Source of the DNA: Mycoplasmopsis cricetuli ATCC 35279
GTDB taxonomy: Bacteria; Bacillota_I; Bacilli_A; Mycoplasmatales; Metamycoplasmataceae
Direction of reading: 5' to 3'
Assembly (NCBI RefSeq): GCF_000526955.1
Contig: NZ_JAHB01000002.1
Coordinates: forward strand, 1 to 64,000
DNA length: 64,000 nt
The position numbers and the translations under genes were made by a program. Shown one piece after another: positions 1 to 12,143 of the stretch. The notes below the pieces were generated by a model that was given only the letters and a program-made list of their open reading frames with translations, was not told the origin of the DNA and did no database searches. Every line of letters starts with the position of its first letter. Position 1 is the stretch's first letter.

Positions 1-2382
<2,382 letters not shown>

Positions 2383-2448
2383 AGTTAAGATGAATTCAAC
2401 AGACATTTTAATAAATTATTAGTTTACTATTCAGTTTTCAAAGCACAT

Positions 2449-2482
2449 AGCACCACATGGTGCTTTTTTTTTTTTTTTTTTT
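2449..2482 (+). terminator. Terminator of the rRNA operon
   Basis: A 6-bp perfect stem, AGCACC (2449-2454) and GGTGCT (2459-2464), with loop ACAT, is followed directly by an uninterrupted run of 19 T (2464-2482). This is a classical intrinsic terminator just behind the 23S gene. It is followed by (AT)9 at 2483-2500. Confidence 0.9.
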
Positions 2483-2500
2483 ATATATATATATATATAT
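2464..2500. repeat. T19 homopolymer followed by (AT)9 microsatellite
   Basis: Nineteen T bases at 2464-2482 run into nine AT dinucleotides at 2483-2500. Both are simple repeats prone to slippage. They lie between the rRNA terminator and the promoter of the GH84 gene. Any effect on expression is unproven. Confidence 0.9.
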
Positions 2501-2604
2501 AAAGCTGCATGAATTAATTATTCTTTTAAATTTCTTTTAAATTTTTTATGTTTAGTTTTTTATTAATTTTAATTCATTTATTCACTTTTATATTAAGCAA
2601 ATAA

Positions 2605-2610
2605 TATAAT
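2605..2610 (+). promoter_or_regulatory. Putative -10 box of the GH84 lipoprotein gene
   Basis: Perfect TATAAT located 27 bases before the ATG at 2637. A Shine-Dalgarno AGGAG (2627-2631) stands 5 bases before that ATG. No convincing -35 box is seen, which is common in mycoplasma promoters. Confidence 0.5.
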
Positions 2611-2636
2611 TTTTTAATATTAAAATAGGAGTATTT

Positions 2637-4810
2637 ATGAATAAAATAAAAAAATATTTATTAATTAGTTCAATTTTTTCAACAAGTTTAATTTCAGCTG
2701 CTTGCACAAATAATCAACAAGAAATAACAAAAAAACCTAATGAAATTCAAAAAATTAATTATCAAATTTATCCACTTCCACACAATGTAAAGTATAATAA
2801 TGAACTTGTAAAAGTTACAAAAATTAAAACAGTAATTGGTAAGGGGTTAGACCAAGCAACTCAAGATAAACTTAATGAAGTTTTAGCACAAACAAATACA
2901 ATTGTTGATAAATCAGCACAATATCAACTTGTTGTAGGTATTTATAAAAATGATTCAGAAGCAGAAAAATATTTAAAAAATAATTACAAAGAATTTTATG
3001 ATTTATTTGATGATTCCAAAACAGATGCTCATCAAATTATAATTGATAACAATAAAATTGTTGTAATGGGGAAAGATACCAATGCAGTGTTTTATGCTTT
3101 TGTAAGTTTAAAAGATATTTTAAAAGCAAAAGATCAAAATAGTTATATAAGACATTTACAAATTAATGATTATGCAGATCTATCAATACGAGGGACAATT
3201 GAAGGATTTTATGGAATTCCTTGAGGGAATGAAAATCGAGCTGAATTAATTAATTTTGGAGCTAATTTTAAATCTAATGCTTTTATTTTCGCCCCTAAAG
3301 ATGATCCATATCATCGTGAAAAATGAAGAAGTTTATATCCAAAAAAAGATGAACAAAATTTAAATTATAATATTGAAGGAATTGAAGAATTAGCAATTCT
3401 TGGTGAAAAAACAAAAAATCATTTTTACTGAGCAATTCACCCTTTTTTAGGAAAAGATAAAATTTCAAATGAAGATGCAAAAATAATTAAAACAATTGAT
3501 ATAAATACATTTGATTTTAATAATTATTCAAATCAAAATCAAAGTATTCAAGATTTATTAAACAAATTAAATCAAGTTTACAACGCTGGAGTAAGATACT
3601 TTGCTCTTTTAGCTGATGATACTGGTGAATTAGACTTTGAAGCTGTAACTAAAATTGTGAAAATAATTGAAAAGTGAAAAGAATTGAAAAGTGAAAAGAA
3701 TTTAAAAATATTAAAAATAATCCTTTAATTGTAGTACCCAAATTTTATGAAGTTAATGGAGGAAAGGAAAAAGCAATTGAATGAGATATGTTTGATGATA
3801 ATTTTGCTCCGGAAACTCAAATTGTTATCACTGGTTCTGAAACTTTAGCTCCTGTTTCAAAATTTTCTATTAGTGATGAATGAGGATTTAAAAAAAGATT
3901 TGCTTCTGAATCTAAAAAAGCAAAGGGAGGAAGAAGAGATCCACTATTTTGGTTAAATTGACCAGTAAATGATATTGATCGTAAAACCTATAGAAGAATT
4001 TTTTTAGGTAAAGGTGAAATGCTTGAAAAAAATATTACTAATTTAAAAGGTATTATTACCAATCCAATGGAAGAAGCATATGCATCAAAAAATGCAATTT
4101 TTGCTATTTTAGATTACAGTTGAAACACTCAAAAATTTGATGCAAATCAAAGCTGAATAGATGGATTTAAATACTTTGAGCCAGATGCTTATGATGAACT
4201 AAGAGAAATTGCTTCACATATGGTAAATCAAAAAGGTCCAACTCCATGAAATTCAAAGCGTTTTTGAGGAATTAAACTATCTGAGTCAACAGATTTAAAA
4301 GTAAAAATTGATAAATATGATAAGTTGTATCAAAAATATTTGGATTCCACTAAAACAAAAGCTTTAACACTTGAAAATGATATTAAAATATTGTTAGAAC
4401 AATCAAAAATATTACAAAAACATTACACCAAAATTATTTATAGTATTTATGCTTTTGAAGAAAAATCAAAGCAAAAAAAATTAAAAGAAGAAATTTTAAA
4501 ATATACCTATCCACTTTTAATTCGTTCTCAAGTTGCAATTAATTTATTGCAAGCATTAGACACTTATATTGCAGATTTAGGTGAAAATAATTTTAAAATT
4601 ATTTCAAAAAACACTAAACTTAAAAATAAAAGTAAGTTATGGGTTCAGGTTTTAGATTTGATAAAAGAAAACAAAACAATTATTATAAGTGATAATAAAC
4701 AATTATATCCTGAGGCTGGTTATACAGTTATTCGAAGTCATGTTGAGAAATTAATTAAAAAAATTAATGATTTGTTAAAAGAAAATGAAATTATTTCCAA
4801 ACAAGAATAA
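2637..4810 (+). pseudogene. GH84 hyaluronidase-type lipoprotein, frameshifted
   Basis: N-terminal lipoprotein signal (KKYLLISSIFSTSLISAAC, Cys at residue 23) followed by a glycoside hydrolase family 84 catalytic region. Family marks are [21 protein letters not shown] and the Asp pair in FALLADDTGE (residues 327-328), the catalytic pair in GH84 beta-N-acetylglucosaminidases; mycoplasma and clostridial relatives are called hyaluronidases. The reading frame runs from 2637 to TAA 3726-3728 (363 residues). The rest of the GH84 domain and the C-terminal helical part continue in another frame to TAA at 4808-4810. The break is a 17-bp perfect tandem duplication at 3669-3702. Removing one copy restores one 718-residue frame, with conserved sequence (NNPLIVVPKFYEVNGG) resuming immediately. 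A secreted, surface-anchored enzyme attacking host glycans is the family role. In this copy it would be truncated after the catalytic Asp pair, unless the duplication is reversible or is an assembly error. Confidence 0.88.
3669..3702 (+). repeat. 17-bp tandem duplication that breaks the GH84 frame
   Basis: GAAAAGTGAAAAGAATT occurs twice head to tail, at 3669-3685 and 3686-3702. Seventeen is not a multiple of three, so the second copy shifts the frame; a TAA follows at 3726. With a single copy, the protein reads through without a gap. Confidence 0.97.
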
Positions 4811-4840
4811 CAAAATTTATATTTTAAATATCAATAATTT

Positions 4841-4876
4841 AACTCATATTTTTACCAAAATATTGAGTTATTTTTA
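4841..4876 (+). terminator. Terminator after the GH84 gene
   Basis: AACTCATATTTT (4841-4852) pairs with AAAATA(T)TGAGTT (4857-4869), with a four-base loop, and an AT/T-rich tail follows. It lies 30 bases behind the GH84 stop codon. Confidence 0.75.
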
Positions 4877-5135
4877 TATTTAAAACAATTAAAAAAAATA
4901 TTTATTTTAAATTAACATAATTTAAAAAATAATGTTTTTTATTTGATAAATCTACTTAGATTAGCAATATTTTTTTGTTAAATAATTTATTTAAACTTAA
5001 ATTATTTTAATTGTAACAATAAATTTTATTGTATTTTTTCAAATTGTTTTTTATTCATCTAAAAGCTATCAAAACCTGCTATTATTATTAAGATAAATTT
5101 TAATTTTTTTTATGCTCAAATTAAAAGGAATTTAT
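4877..5135 (+). other. AT-rich intergenic leader of the ribose block
   Basis: No gene is seen on either strand. The end of the region carries TATTATTATT-type sequence near 5080-5090 that could serve as a -10 box for the RpiR gene, and AAAAGGAA (5123-5130), the ribosome binding site that selects ATG 5136. Confidence 0.4.
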
Positions 5136-5942
5136 ATGCTTTTTGAGAAAGAATTTCATCAATTAACTGATTATGAAAAAGATGTTATTAAATATTTAAA
5201 TTCAAATCCAAGTGAATTTGTTCACATTTCAATTAATCAAATAGCTCAAAATTCAAATGTTTCAGTTGGCGTTATTTCAAGATTGTATAAAAAACTTGGA
5301 TTTAACTCTCTTAGAGATTTGCAATTTTATGTTCATCATAGAATTTTAGTGATGCATTATATTGATGAAAATTTAGAGAAAAAAAACATTAAAAATTTTG
5401 CTCAAATGCTAAGCCAATCATACACTTATTCAATTTACAAAATCATTGAAAATTTAAATAACAATGATTTTGAAATAATAATACAAAAAATTTCAAATTC
5501 TAAATCAGTTAGATTATATGGAAATAGCATTTCTTATTTTGCATGTGATAATTTAACTACAGGTCTACAAAAAATTGGTATAAATGCTTATTTTGAAAAA
5601 GATTTTCATACTTTGTTACAAAAATTAAATTACTTTTCTTCTAAAGAATTTTTTATTATTTTTTCATACTCAGGAACTAGTAAAGAAGTAACTTTTCTAA
5701 CTCATTGTTTAAAACAACAAAAAATTGAATATTTATTGGTAACTTCATTAACAAATGATGATAAGTTTCATCCATATCTTATTAATTATTCCAAACAAGA
5801 TATATACAATCAAAACTTGCTTACTTCATCTATTTCACAACATTTTATTGCAAATTTAATTCTTGAGTACATAAAATACAGAAGTAAAGTTTTAAGTCAA
5901 GATTTTTGAGTTGAAAAATGAAATAAAAAAGTAAAAAAGTAA
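5136..5942 (+). CDS. RpiR-family transcriptional regulator (HTH + SIS)
   Basis: 268 residues, the usual size for RpiR regulators. Residues about 1-75 form the HTH_6 DNA-binding region (ISINQIAQNSNVSVGVISRLYKKLGF). The remainder is a SIS sugar-isomerase fold that in this family senses a phosphosugar (VRLYGNSISYFACDN, FFIIFSYSGTSKEV). ATG 5136 is preferred over the in-frame ATG 5112 because AAAAGGAA sits 5 bases before it. Two TGA Trp codons lie near the 3' end (5907, 5919); stop TAA 5940-5942. The gene directly precedes rbsK-rbsD-rbsA-rbsC-rbsB, so control of ribose uptake, with ribose-5-phosphate as effector, is a reasonable inference. A hairpin separates it from rbsK. Confidence 0.88.
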
Positions 5943-5981
5943 CTGAAAAATTTCTTTTTTACAGAACTTATTTTCTATTTT

Positions 5982-6016
5982 AATCATATGCTATTTTCTT
6001 GGTATATGATTTTTTT
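5982..6016 (+). promoter_or_regulatory. Hairpin between rpiR-type gene and rbsK (terminator or operator)
   Basis: AATCATAT (5982-5989) and ATATGATT (6004-6011) form an 8-bp inverted repeat, followed by TTTTTTAT. It may end the regulator transcript. As an inverted repeat just ahead of the ribose genes, it could also be the operator for the RpiR protein. The sequence alone does not decide. Confidence 0.5.
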
Positions 6017-6039
6017 ATATACGACTATAGGAGGTTATC

Positions 6040-6963
6040 ATGAAAAAAATTTTAGTTGTAGGATCAGTTAATGTTGATCAAGTATTTAATATTTTAAAAT
6101 TTCCAAAAGTTGGTGAAACCATTTATTCAAAATCAAAAGAAACTTTTTTAGGAGGAAAGGGGGTTAACCAAGCAATTACTTTATCAAAAATGAATAGTGA
6201 TGTTACTTTTATTGGAAAAGTAGGAAATGATGAGGAAGGAAGGTATGCTTTAAATGAAATATCAAAATTAGGATTAAGCACCGATAACATTGTAATTGAA
6301 AAAACAAGCACTGGAATTGCATCAATTTATGTGTCTGAAAATGGTGAAAATACTATTGTTTTATTTCCAGGAGCAAACAATTGATATCAAAAAGAAAATG
6401 AACAAAAATGAAAAAATATAATCAAAAAATTTGATTACTTGCTTGTTCAGCTAGAAATAACAAATGATTTTGTAGAAAAAATAATTAAAATTGCAAAACA
6501 TTTGAATAAAATTGTAATTTTAAATCCAGCTCCAGCAAAAATTTTATCAAATCAGATTTTAAGCAATTGTGATTATTTAATTCCAAATGAAACAGAACTA
6601 GCAACTATTTTCAATAAAGATCCAATCGCCAATGAAAATGAAATAAATATTATTTTGCAAGAAGTTGAGCAAAAATTTCCAAATTTAAAAATACTACTAA
6701 CTTTTGGACCTAAAGGAGTGTATTTTATTGATAAAAATAAACATTTAGTAAATGTTCCAACACCTAAAGAAATAAAAGTAATTGATACAACAGGAGCTGG
6801 AGATAGTTTTATAGGAGGATTTCTATCACAAATTTCAATTGGAACACCATTACATCAAGCAATTGAATTTGGAATTAAAACAGCTTCAATTACTATCACC
6901 AAAAAAGGCGCTTCAAGTTCTATTCCAACATACACTGAGGTTATTAATAATGTTTCAAAATAA
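6040..6963 (+). CDS. rbsK: Ribokinase
   Basis: 307 residues, normal for the PfkB-type ribokinase that phosphorylates D-ribose with ATP to ribose-5-phosphate in the cytosol. Both family signatures are present: GGKGVNQA at residues 38-45, and DTTGAGDSF at 249-257 with the catalytic base Asp255. A strong AGGAGGT lies 4 bases before the start. In-frame TGA codons (for example 6382) are Trp. The 3' end overlaps the proposed rbsD start by 14 bases, indicating translational coupling. Other PfkB sugars cannot be fully excluded, but the Rbs neighbours support ribose. Confidence 0.93.
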
Positions 6964-7351
6964 AAATATGATTTTAAATCCTGAGCTTGTGAGTTTAATT
7001 GCTAAATTAGGACACTTTGATGAAATTGTTATTTGTGATGCAGGATTGCCATTTCCAAATGAAAATCAAAGTAAAATTATAGATTTGTCTTTGGTTTTAG
7101 GAATTCCTAATTTTATGCAAGTGTTTAATGTTATCACTCAAAATCTAGCTTTTGAATCAATAGTTTTAGCTTCAGAAATTAAAACTTACAATCAAGATGT
7201 TTATCATCAAATAACAAGTAAATTTTCAAATATAAAGTATATTTCACACAGTGATTTTAAAAAGCAAACAGTTAAAGCAAAAGCATTTATTCGCACAGGA
7301 GAAACAACACCATATGCAAATGCAATTATTATTTGTGGAGTTAATTTTTAA
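6950..7351 (+). CDS. rbsD: D-ribose pyranase
   Basis: 133 residues. RbsD interconverts beta-pyranose and beta-furanose forms of ribose so that ribokinase can use imported sugar. The family pattern is clear: LIAKLGHFDEIVICDAGLPFP with the conserved His and Asp, and a C-terminal RTGETTPYANAIIICGV, where the Tyr-Asn pair belongs to the active site. ATG 6950 is chosen because GAGG (6937-6940) precedes it at good spacing and it overlaps the rbsK end; ATG 6968 is a possible alternative. The stop overlaps the rbsA ATG by one base (TAATG). Confidence 0.92.
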   Translation: MFQNKNMILNPELVSLIAKLGHFDEIVICDAGLPFPNENQSKIIDLSLVLGIPNFMQVFNVITQNLAFESIVLASEIKTYNQDVYHQITSKFSNIKYISHSDFKKQTVKAKAFIRTGETTPYANAIIICGVNF

Positions 7352-8859
7352 TGTTTGCTAAACCTATTTTAGAAGCAATTGATATTGTTAAAACATTTGA
7401 AAATCAAACTGTGTTACATAAAGCTTCAATTAAGGCTTATCCAGGAAAAGTGAATATTTTAATGGGAGAAAATGGAGCAGGAAAATCTACTATGATCAAT
7501 ATCATTTCTGGAAATTTAAAACCTACTTCAGGAACTATTTATTTTAATAATCAAAAAATTACCAAAAATGAAGTTAAATATTTTAAAAAAATAGGAATTA
7601 GTGTAATTCATCAAGAAATAAAATTAGTTGATGATTTAACAGTAGCTGAAAACATTTTTCTTGGAAGTGAGATTGTAACTGCTTTTAAAACTATTGATTA
7701 TTCAAAAATGAATATTTTAGCTCAAAAATTTTTAACTCAATTAAATAGTGATATTAATCCAAAAACAAAGGTAAGTAAATTAACAATAGCTCAAAAACAA
7801 ATTGTTGAAATTGCAAAAGGATTATCTCAACAATCAAAAGTTTTAATTTTTGATGAACCAACTTCAGCAATTGGCTTAAAAGAAACTAAAAAATTATTTG
7901 AAGTTATCAATCAATTGAAGCAAGAAAATATTGCAATTATTTATATTACACATCGAATGGAAGAAATAAATGAAATTGGAGATTATGTAACTATTTTTCG
8001 TGATGGAAATTTTATTACTGAGCAATTAATTGAAAATGTAAATAAAAAACAAATTATAGAATTTATGGTTGGACGAAAAGTAACTGAAGAATTTCCTGAA
8101 AAAATAGATGTTAAGCCTATAAAATTACTTGAAATTGAAAATTTAAATAATTCAATTCTTCATAATATTAATTTTAAAATTAATAAAGGAGAAATTTTAG
8201 GTTTTTATGGTCTAGTTGGTTCTAAAAGAAGTGAGCTTTTTAAAACAATTATTGGAATATATAAAAAAAATTCAGGTTTTATATTTTTAAAAAATAAAAC
8301 TAAAAATTTTTCCTCACCACAAAAGGCAATTAAAAATAAAATTTATTATTTATCTGAAGATAGAAAAAATGAAGGACTTTTTTTAGATAAAGATGTTAGC
8401 TTTAATATTTCAATTTCATCAATTGATCTAGTTAGTTATTTTAATGGAATAATGATAAAACAAAACAAAGAAAATAATCAAAGTAATTTTTTTATTTCAT
8501 TATTAAAAATTAAAACATTTTCATCTAAAACTTTGGTTAATAATCTTTCAGGAGGTAATCAACAAAAAATCGCTATTGCAAAAGCGCTTGCAACCAATCC
8601 AGAAGTAATAATTTTTGATGAGCCAACTAGAGGAGTTGATGTTGGAGCTCGAAAAGAAATTTATGAGATTATGTATCAGTTAAAAAAACAAGGAAAGGCC
8701 ATTGTTGTTATTTCATCTGATTTACCAGAAATTATAAACATATCAGATCGCCTAATTATAATGAACAATGGAAAAATTCAAATTGATACTTATCAAAAAT
8801 TATCTCAAAATGAGATTATGAGTTATGCATTAAACATAAAAGGAAATAATCATGAATAA
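7351..8859 (+). CDS. rbsA: Ribose ABC transporter ATP-binding protein
   Basis: 502 residues with two fused ABC ATPase domains, as in RbsA/MglA simple-sugar importers. Domain 1 has Walker A GENGAGKS at residues 39-46 and Walker B VLIFDEPT; its signature is weak (SKLTIAQKQ). Domain 2 has a degenerate Walker A region (GLVGSKRSE) but an intact LSGGNQQK signature and VIIFDEPTRGVDVG. This one-good, one-degenerate arrangement is typical of the family. It energises uptake through RbsC at the inner face of the membrane. It overlaps rbsD by 1 base and rbsC by 8 bases, so the genes form one translationally coupled operon. Confidence 0.94.
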   Translation: MFAKPILEAIDIVKTFENQTVLHKASIKAYPGKVNILMGENGAGKSTMINIISGNLKPTSGTIYFNNQKITKNEVKYFKKIGISVIHQEIKLVDDLTVAENIFLGSEIVTAFKTIDYSKMNILAQKFLTQLNSDINPKTKVSKLTIAQKQIVEIAKGLSQQSKVLIFDEPTSAIGLKETKKLFEVINQLKQENIAIIYITHRMEEINEIGDYVTIFRDGNFITEQLIENVNKKQIIEFMVGRKVTEEFPEKIDVKPIKLLEIENLNNSILHNINFKINKGEILGFYGLVGSKRSELFKTIIGIYKKNSGFIFLKNKTKNFSSPQKAIKNKIYYLSEDRKNEGLFLDKDVSFNISISSIDLVSYFNGIMIKQNKENNQSNFFISLLKIKTFSSKTLVNNLSGGNQQKIAIAKALATNPEVIIFDEPTRGVDVGARKEIYEIMYQLKKQGKAIVVISSDLPEIINISDRLIIMNNGKIQIDTYQKLSQNEIMSYALNIKGNNHE

Positions 8860-10585
8860 AACATTTCAAATTTTTGAACAGCTAAAAAATGAAGTTGTTG
8901 CAATTAATGAAAATTATTTAAAACAAGTTAAATTTGAAAATCAACAATTTGAAATTAATTTGCTTGATAAAATTTATAAAAAATCAATTCAACAAAAGGA
9001 TCGTTTAGATTCTATTGTACATCAAATTAATCATTTAAATGAATTGTTTGATCAAAATTTAGCATGATTGCATTTAAACATTCAAGATTCTGAATTATTA
9101 GAACAAAAATTGAAAAAATTAAAAAACAATCATGAAAAAAAGATTATTAAACTCAAATTAAAACATAAAAAACTAAAACAAAATTTAGATTTAAAGTTAC
9201 AAAATTATTCTATTAAAATAAAGCAAAAAATAACAAAACACAAAGAATTAGCTTCAAAGCATGAAAAAATTCTTGAAGACAAAATTGTTCAAAAAAATAA
9301 AACTCTAATTCAAAATCAAAAGAAAAAATTTGATATTTATCAAAAAGAACTTGAAAATCTTGTTTTTAAAAAAGAAAATCAGCTAGCAATTGCTTTACAA
9401 GAATATGAAAAATCTTTATCAAATATTAATGAAAATTATGAAATTATTTCACAAAAACAAAAACAAATTCTTGAAAATGAATATTTAAAAAAAATCGAAA
9501 AAGTTGAAAAAAAATTTCAAGGCAAAGAAAGTAAAATTTTTAACAAAATTCGTTTTTTAAATTCATTAAAAAAATTAAACAATTGATCATTTTATCAAAA
9601 ATTAGATAGCAAATTTTATGAATGAATTATTAAAAATAAACTAATTTTTATGATAGCTATTTTCGCTTTAATTGTAGGATCAATTTATCCAAAGTTTTTT
9701 TATTATGAAAATTGATTGAATAATATTTTACAACAAAATATTGTAATAGGATTTTTAGCAATTGGAATGACTTTTGTTATTATTACAGGAAGTATTGATC
9801 TATCAGTTGGCAGTTCAATGGCTCTTATTGGAGGGATTACACTTTATTTGCATAAAGTTTATAGTTATAGTTTAGCAGTTTCAGTTGTAATTGGTTTGAT
9901 TATTGCACTTACAATTAGTTTTGTAATCGGATTTTTAAGTTCTTATGGAAAATTACAATCTTTTATTGTAACTTTAGTTGGACTTATTGTTTTTAGAGGA
10001 CTTTTGAATATTATTTTAAAAGGTTCACCAGTAACTGTAATTGATAATTCATTTATTAATTTTTTAGGCAATGGAAAAATTTTGTATATTCCAAGTACTG
10101 TAGTAGTTTTTACTGTTGTAACTGTATTTTTAATGTTTATTTTAAAATTTACTAAATTAGGTCGTTATATTTATGCCACTGGATCAAATAAAATTGCAGC
10201 AAAAGTTTCAGGAATTCAAACCAAAATAGTTACAACCACTGTGTTTGTTATTTTGGGAATGATGATTTTTTTAGCATCACTTTCATATATAGGTAATGTT
10301 AAATCAATTGAACCACAAAGTGCTAATGGATTTGAACTATCAGCTATTGCTGCGGTTGTACTTGGAGGAACTTCACTTAATGGAGGGAAAGGAAGTATTG
10401 GTAAAACTATTATTGGATGATTGCTTATTAGTATTTTAAATAATGCTTTAGTTTTTTTAAGAGTTGATGCTAATTTGCAACTTGTTTTTAGAGGAGTAAT
10501 TATTTTGTTAGCAGTGTTATTTGACAAACAATTTAATTTTAAAAATCTTTACTTAAATTTTTTAACTAGAATAAGAGGATACTAA
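8852..10585 (+). CDS. rbsC: Ribose ABC transporter permease with N-terminal coiled-coil extension
   Basis: 577 residues, about 250 longer than usual RbsC. Residues 1-260 are Lys/Glu/Gln/Asn-rich and strongly coiled-coil in character, with no hydrophobic segment (for example KLKLKHKKLKQNLDLKLQNY). A hydrophobic helix starts near residue 263 (LIFMIAIFALIVGSIYP). The typical permease follows: GMTFVIITGSIDLSVGSSMAL, several membrane segments and AVVLGGTSLNGGKGSIGKT. One frame runs from ATG 8852 to TAA 10583-10585; TGA at 9065, 9584 and later are Trp, so this is not two genes under table 4. The ATG overlaps the rbsA stop. The extension is presumably cytoplasmic; its role is unknown. Confidence 0.88.
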
Positions 10586-10587
10586 AT

Positions 10588-11598
10588 ATGTTTTCTAAAA
10601 TATATTATAAAACAAAAAAAATTAGCAAAAGTGGAATCGCTCTTTTTAGTGCAATTGGTTGTTTTACAGCTATTGGAGCAGTAATTGCAATTAATAATAG
10701 AAGTTCAAGCAAAGAAAATATTACATTAATTTTATCAACTCGAAGCAATCCATTTTTTATAGAAATTGAAAATGCAGTCAAAAATAAATTAAAAGATAGT
10801 AACTATAATTTAATTGTTTTAGATTCAGAAAATGATGATAGCAAACAATCTCAAAATATTTCTAATGCTATTTCACTTGACTCAAAAGCAATTTTAATTA
10901 ATGCAGTAAACTCATCAACTGCTTGAGAAGGGGGTATTAAAAATGTATATACAAAACAAATTCCAGTTATTGCAATTGATCGTTCAATAATCACTTCACA
11001 AGAAAATGGAATTACTCAAACAATTGCTTCAAATAATATTGCAGGAGCTAAAGATATTGCCAAGTGATTTAAAAGTGAATATCCAAATGCATTTAATTTT
11101 AATGTTTTTCATTTAGGGGGTGTTGCAGGAGCTCAAGCTGCTCTTGACCGAGCCAAAGGATTTAAACAAGGATTTGAAAAAGATTATTTAACTAGTGAAA
11201 TTGCAGATTTTAACCGTGAAAAAGCTCTTGAAAAAACCAATATTGTTTTACAATCAAGAGGTAATGAATTTAAAATTATTTTTGCTGATAATGATGAAAT
11301 GGCTCTTGGTGCAATTGAAGCAATTAAAAAACAAAATTATCAAGCAATTTCAACTAAACCTTTTGATGTTACAAATGGTAAATATTACGTGCTTGGTTTT
11401 GATGGAACTAAGGATGCACTTAATTTAGTTGCAAATGGAACATTAACTGCAACAGTGATTCAACAACCTAAATTAATGGGTGAATTAGCAGTTGAAGCTA
11501 TATTAGATATTTTAAAAGGTAAACAAGTTGAAAAAACTAAAGATGCAGCAACATTGGTTGTTTCAAAAACAAATGTAAATAATTATTTAAGCAAATAA
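10588..11598 (+). CDS. rbsB: Ribose-type ABC transporter substrate-binding protein
   Basis: 336 residues. An N-terminal hydrophobic stretch (residues about 13-34, containing AIGC) is either a lipoprotein signal or an uncleaved anchor; the hydrophobic run continues past the Cys, so an anchor is possible. The mature part is a periplasmic-binding fold of the RbsB type: LILSTRSNPFFIEIENAV, AILINAVNSS, IPVIAIDRS, HLGGVAGAQAALDRAKGF and IIFADNDEMALGAIEAI. It would present sugar outside the cell to RbsA/RbsC. GAGG at 10575-10578 precedes the ATG, which lies 2 bases behind rbsC. It is the last gene of the operon. Substrate could be ribose or another monosaccharide or nucleoside. Confidence 0.92.
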
Positions 11599-11616
11599 AA
11601 AAATTATAAAGTTATT

Positions 11617-12054
11617 TTAATTATTATTTTCAGTTAAAAAATTAAAAATTCCAACTTGAATATCATAAAAAAATGACTCAGAAATTTCATCAAGAGTAAC
11701 ACTGATATCTATTTGACTGCCCTCAACTAAAGTATTTAAATAAAAATTTCTATCATTTGTAAAGGGTAAAAAAAGAATTTTATAATCAATATTTTCTTTG
11801 ATATATTTATCAAATAAATCATCACTTACAACAATTCCATTTAAATTTACTATAGTTATTTTTCCTTGATTTAAATCAAAATCAATTTGTATTTTTACAT
11901 CTTTATTAAATTTATGTTTGATTATTTTTTGAATTAAATTTTCTAATTTTTTAGTAAATTCTTTTATTTGCGTTTCTGTTTTGTTTTTAAGTAAAGTTAA
12001 AATTTCATCATTTTTGTTTTTTAAAATATTCATATCATTTTTATTATATATCAT
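11617..12054 (-). CDS. Hypothetical protein, 145 residues
   Basis: Not recognised. It has no signal peptide or membrane segment. The first ~60 residues are Lys/Asn-rich and look coiled-coil (KNKTETQIKEFTKKLENLIQ). The second half is predicted beta-rich (KIQIDFDLNQGKITIVNLNG) and acidic. A second ATG at residue 8 is also possible. The gene converges on rbsB, with only 18 bases between the two stops and no clear terminator. Upstream lies a tandem 18-bp repeat that duplicates a possible -10 box. Confidence 0.6.
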   Translation of the reverse strand: MIYNKNDMNILKNKNDEILTLLKNKTETQIKEFTKKLENLIQKIIKHKFNKDVKIQIDFDLNQGKITIVNLNGIVVSDDLFDKYIKENIDYKILFLPFTNDRNFYLNTLVEGSQIDISVTLDEISESFFYDIQVGIFNFLTENNN

Positions 12055-12057
12055 TTA

Positions 12058-12093
12058 AAAAACTAAAATTAGTATAAAAACTAAAATTAGTAT
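12058..12093 (-). repeat. Tandem 18-bp repeat carrying duplicated TATACT boxes
   Basis: AAAAACTAAAATTAGTAT occurs twice head to tail (12058-12075, 12076-12093). Read on the minus strand, each copy gives ATACTAATTTTAG, so two TATACT-like -10 boxes lie a few bases ahead of the start of the 11617-12054 gene. Copy-number change would alter that promoter. Confidence 0.8.
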
Positions 12094-12110
12094 AATTGAA
12101 TAAAAAACAA

Positions 12111-12141
12111 AAAAATCAGCATAAATAAATTGCTGATTTTT
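12111..12141 (-). terminator. Terminator of the msr transcript
   Basis: AAAAATCAGCA (12111-12121) and TGCTGATTTTT (12131-12141) form a perfect 11-bp inverted repeat with a 9-base loop. Read on the minus strand it ends in a T run, directly after the msr stop codon at 12144. Confidence 0.85.
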
Positions 12142-12143
12142 AT

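Noticed and set aside
10216-10527. Minus-strand reading frame of 103 codons
   Set aside because: It is antisense to the conserved rbsC permease core.
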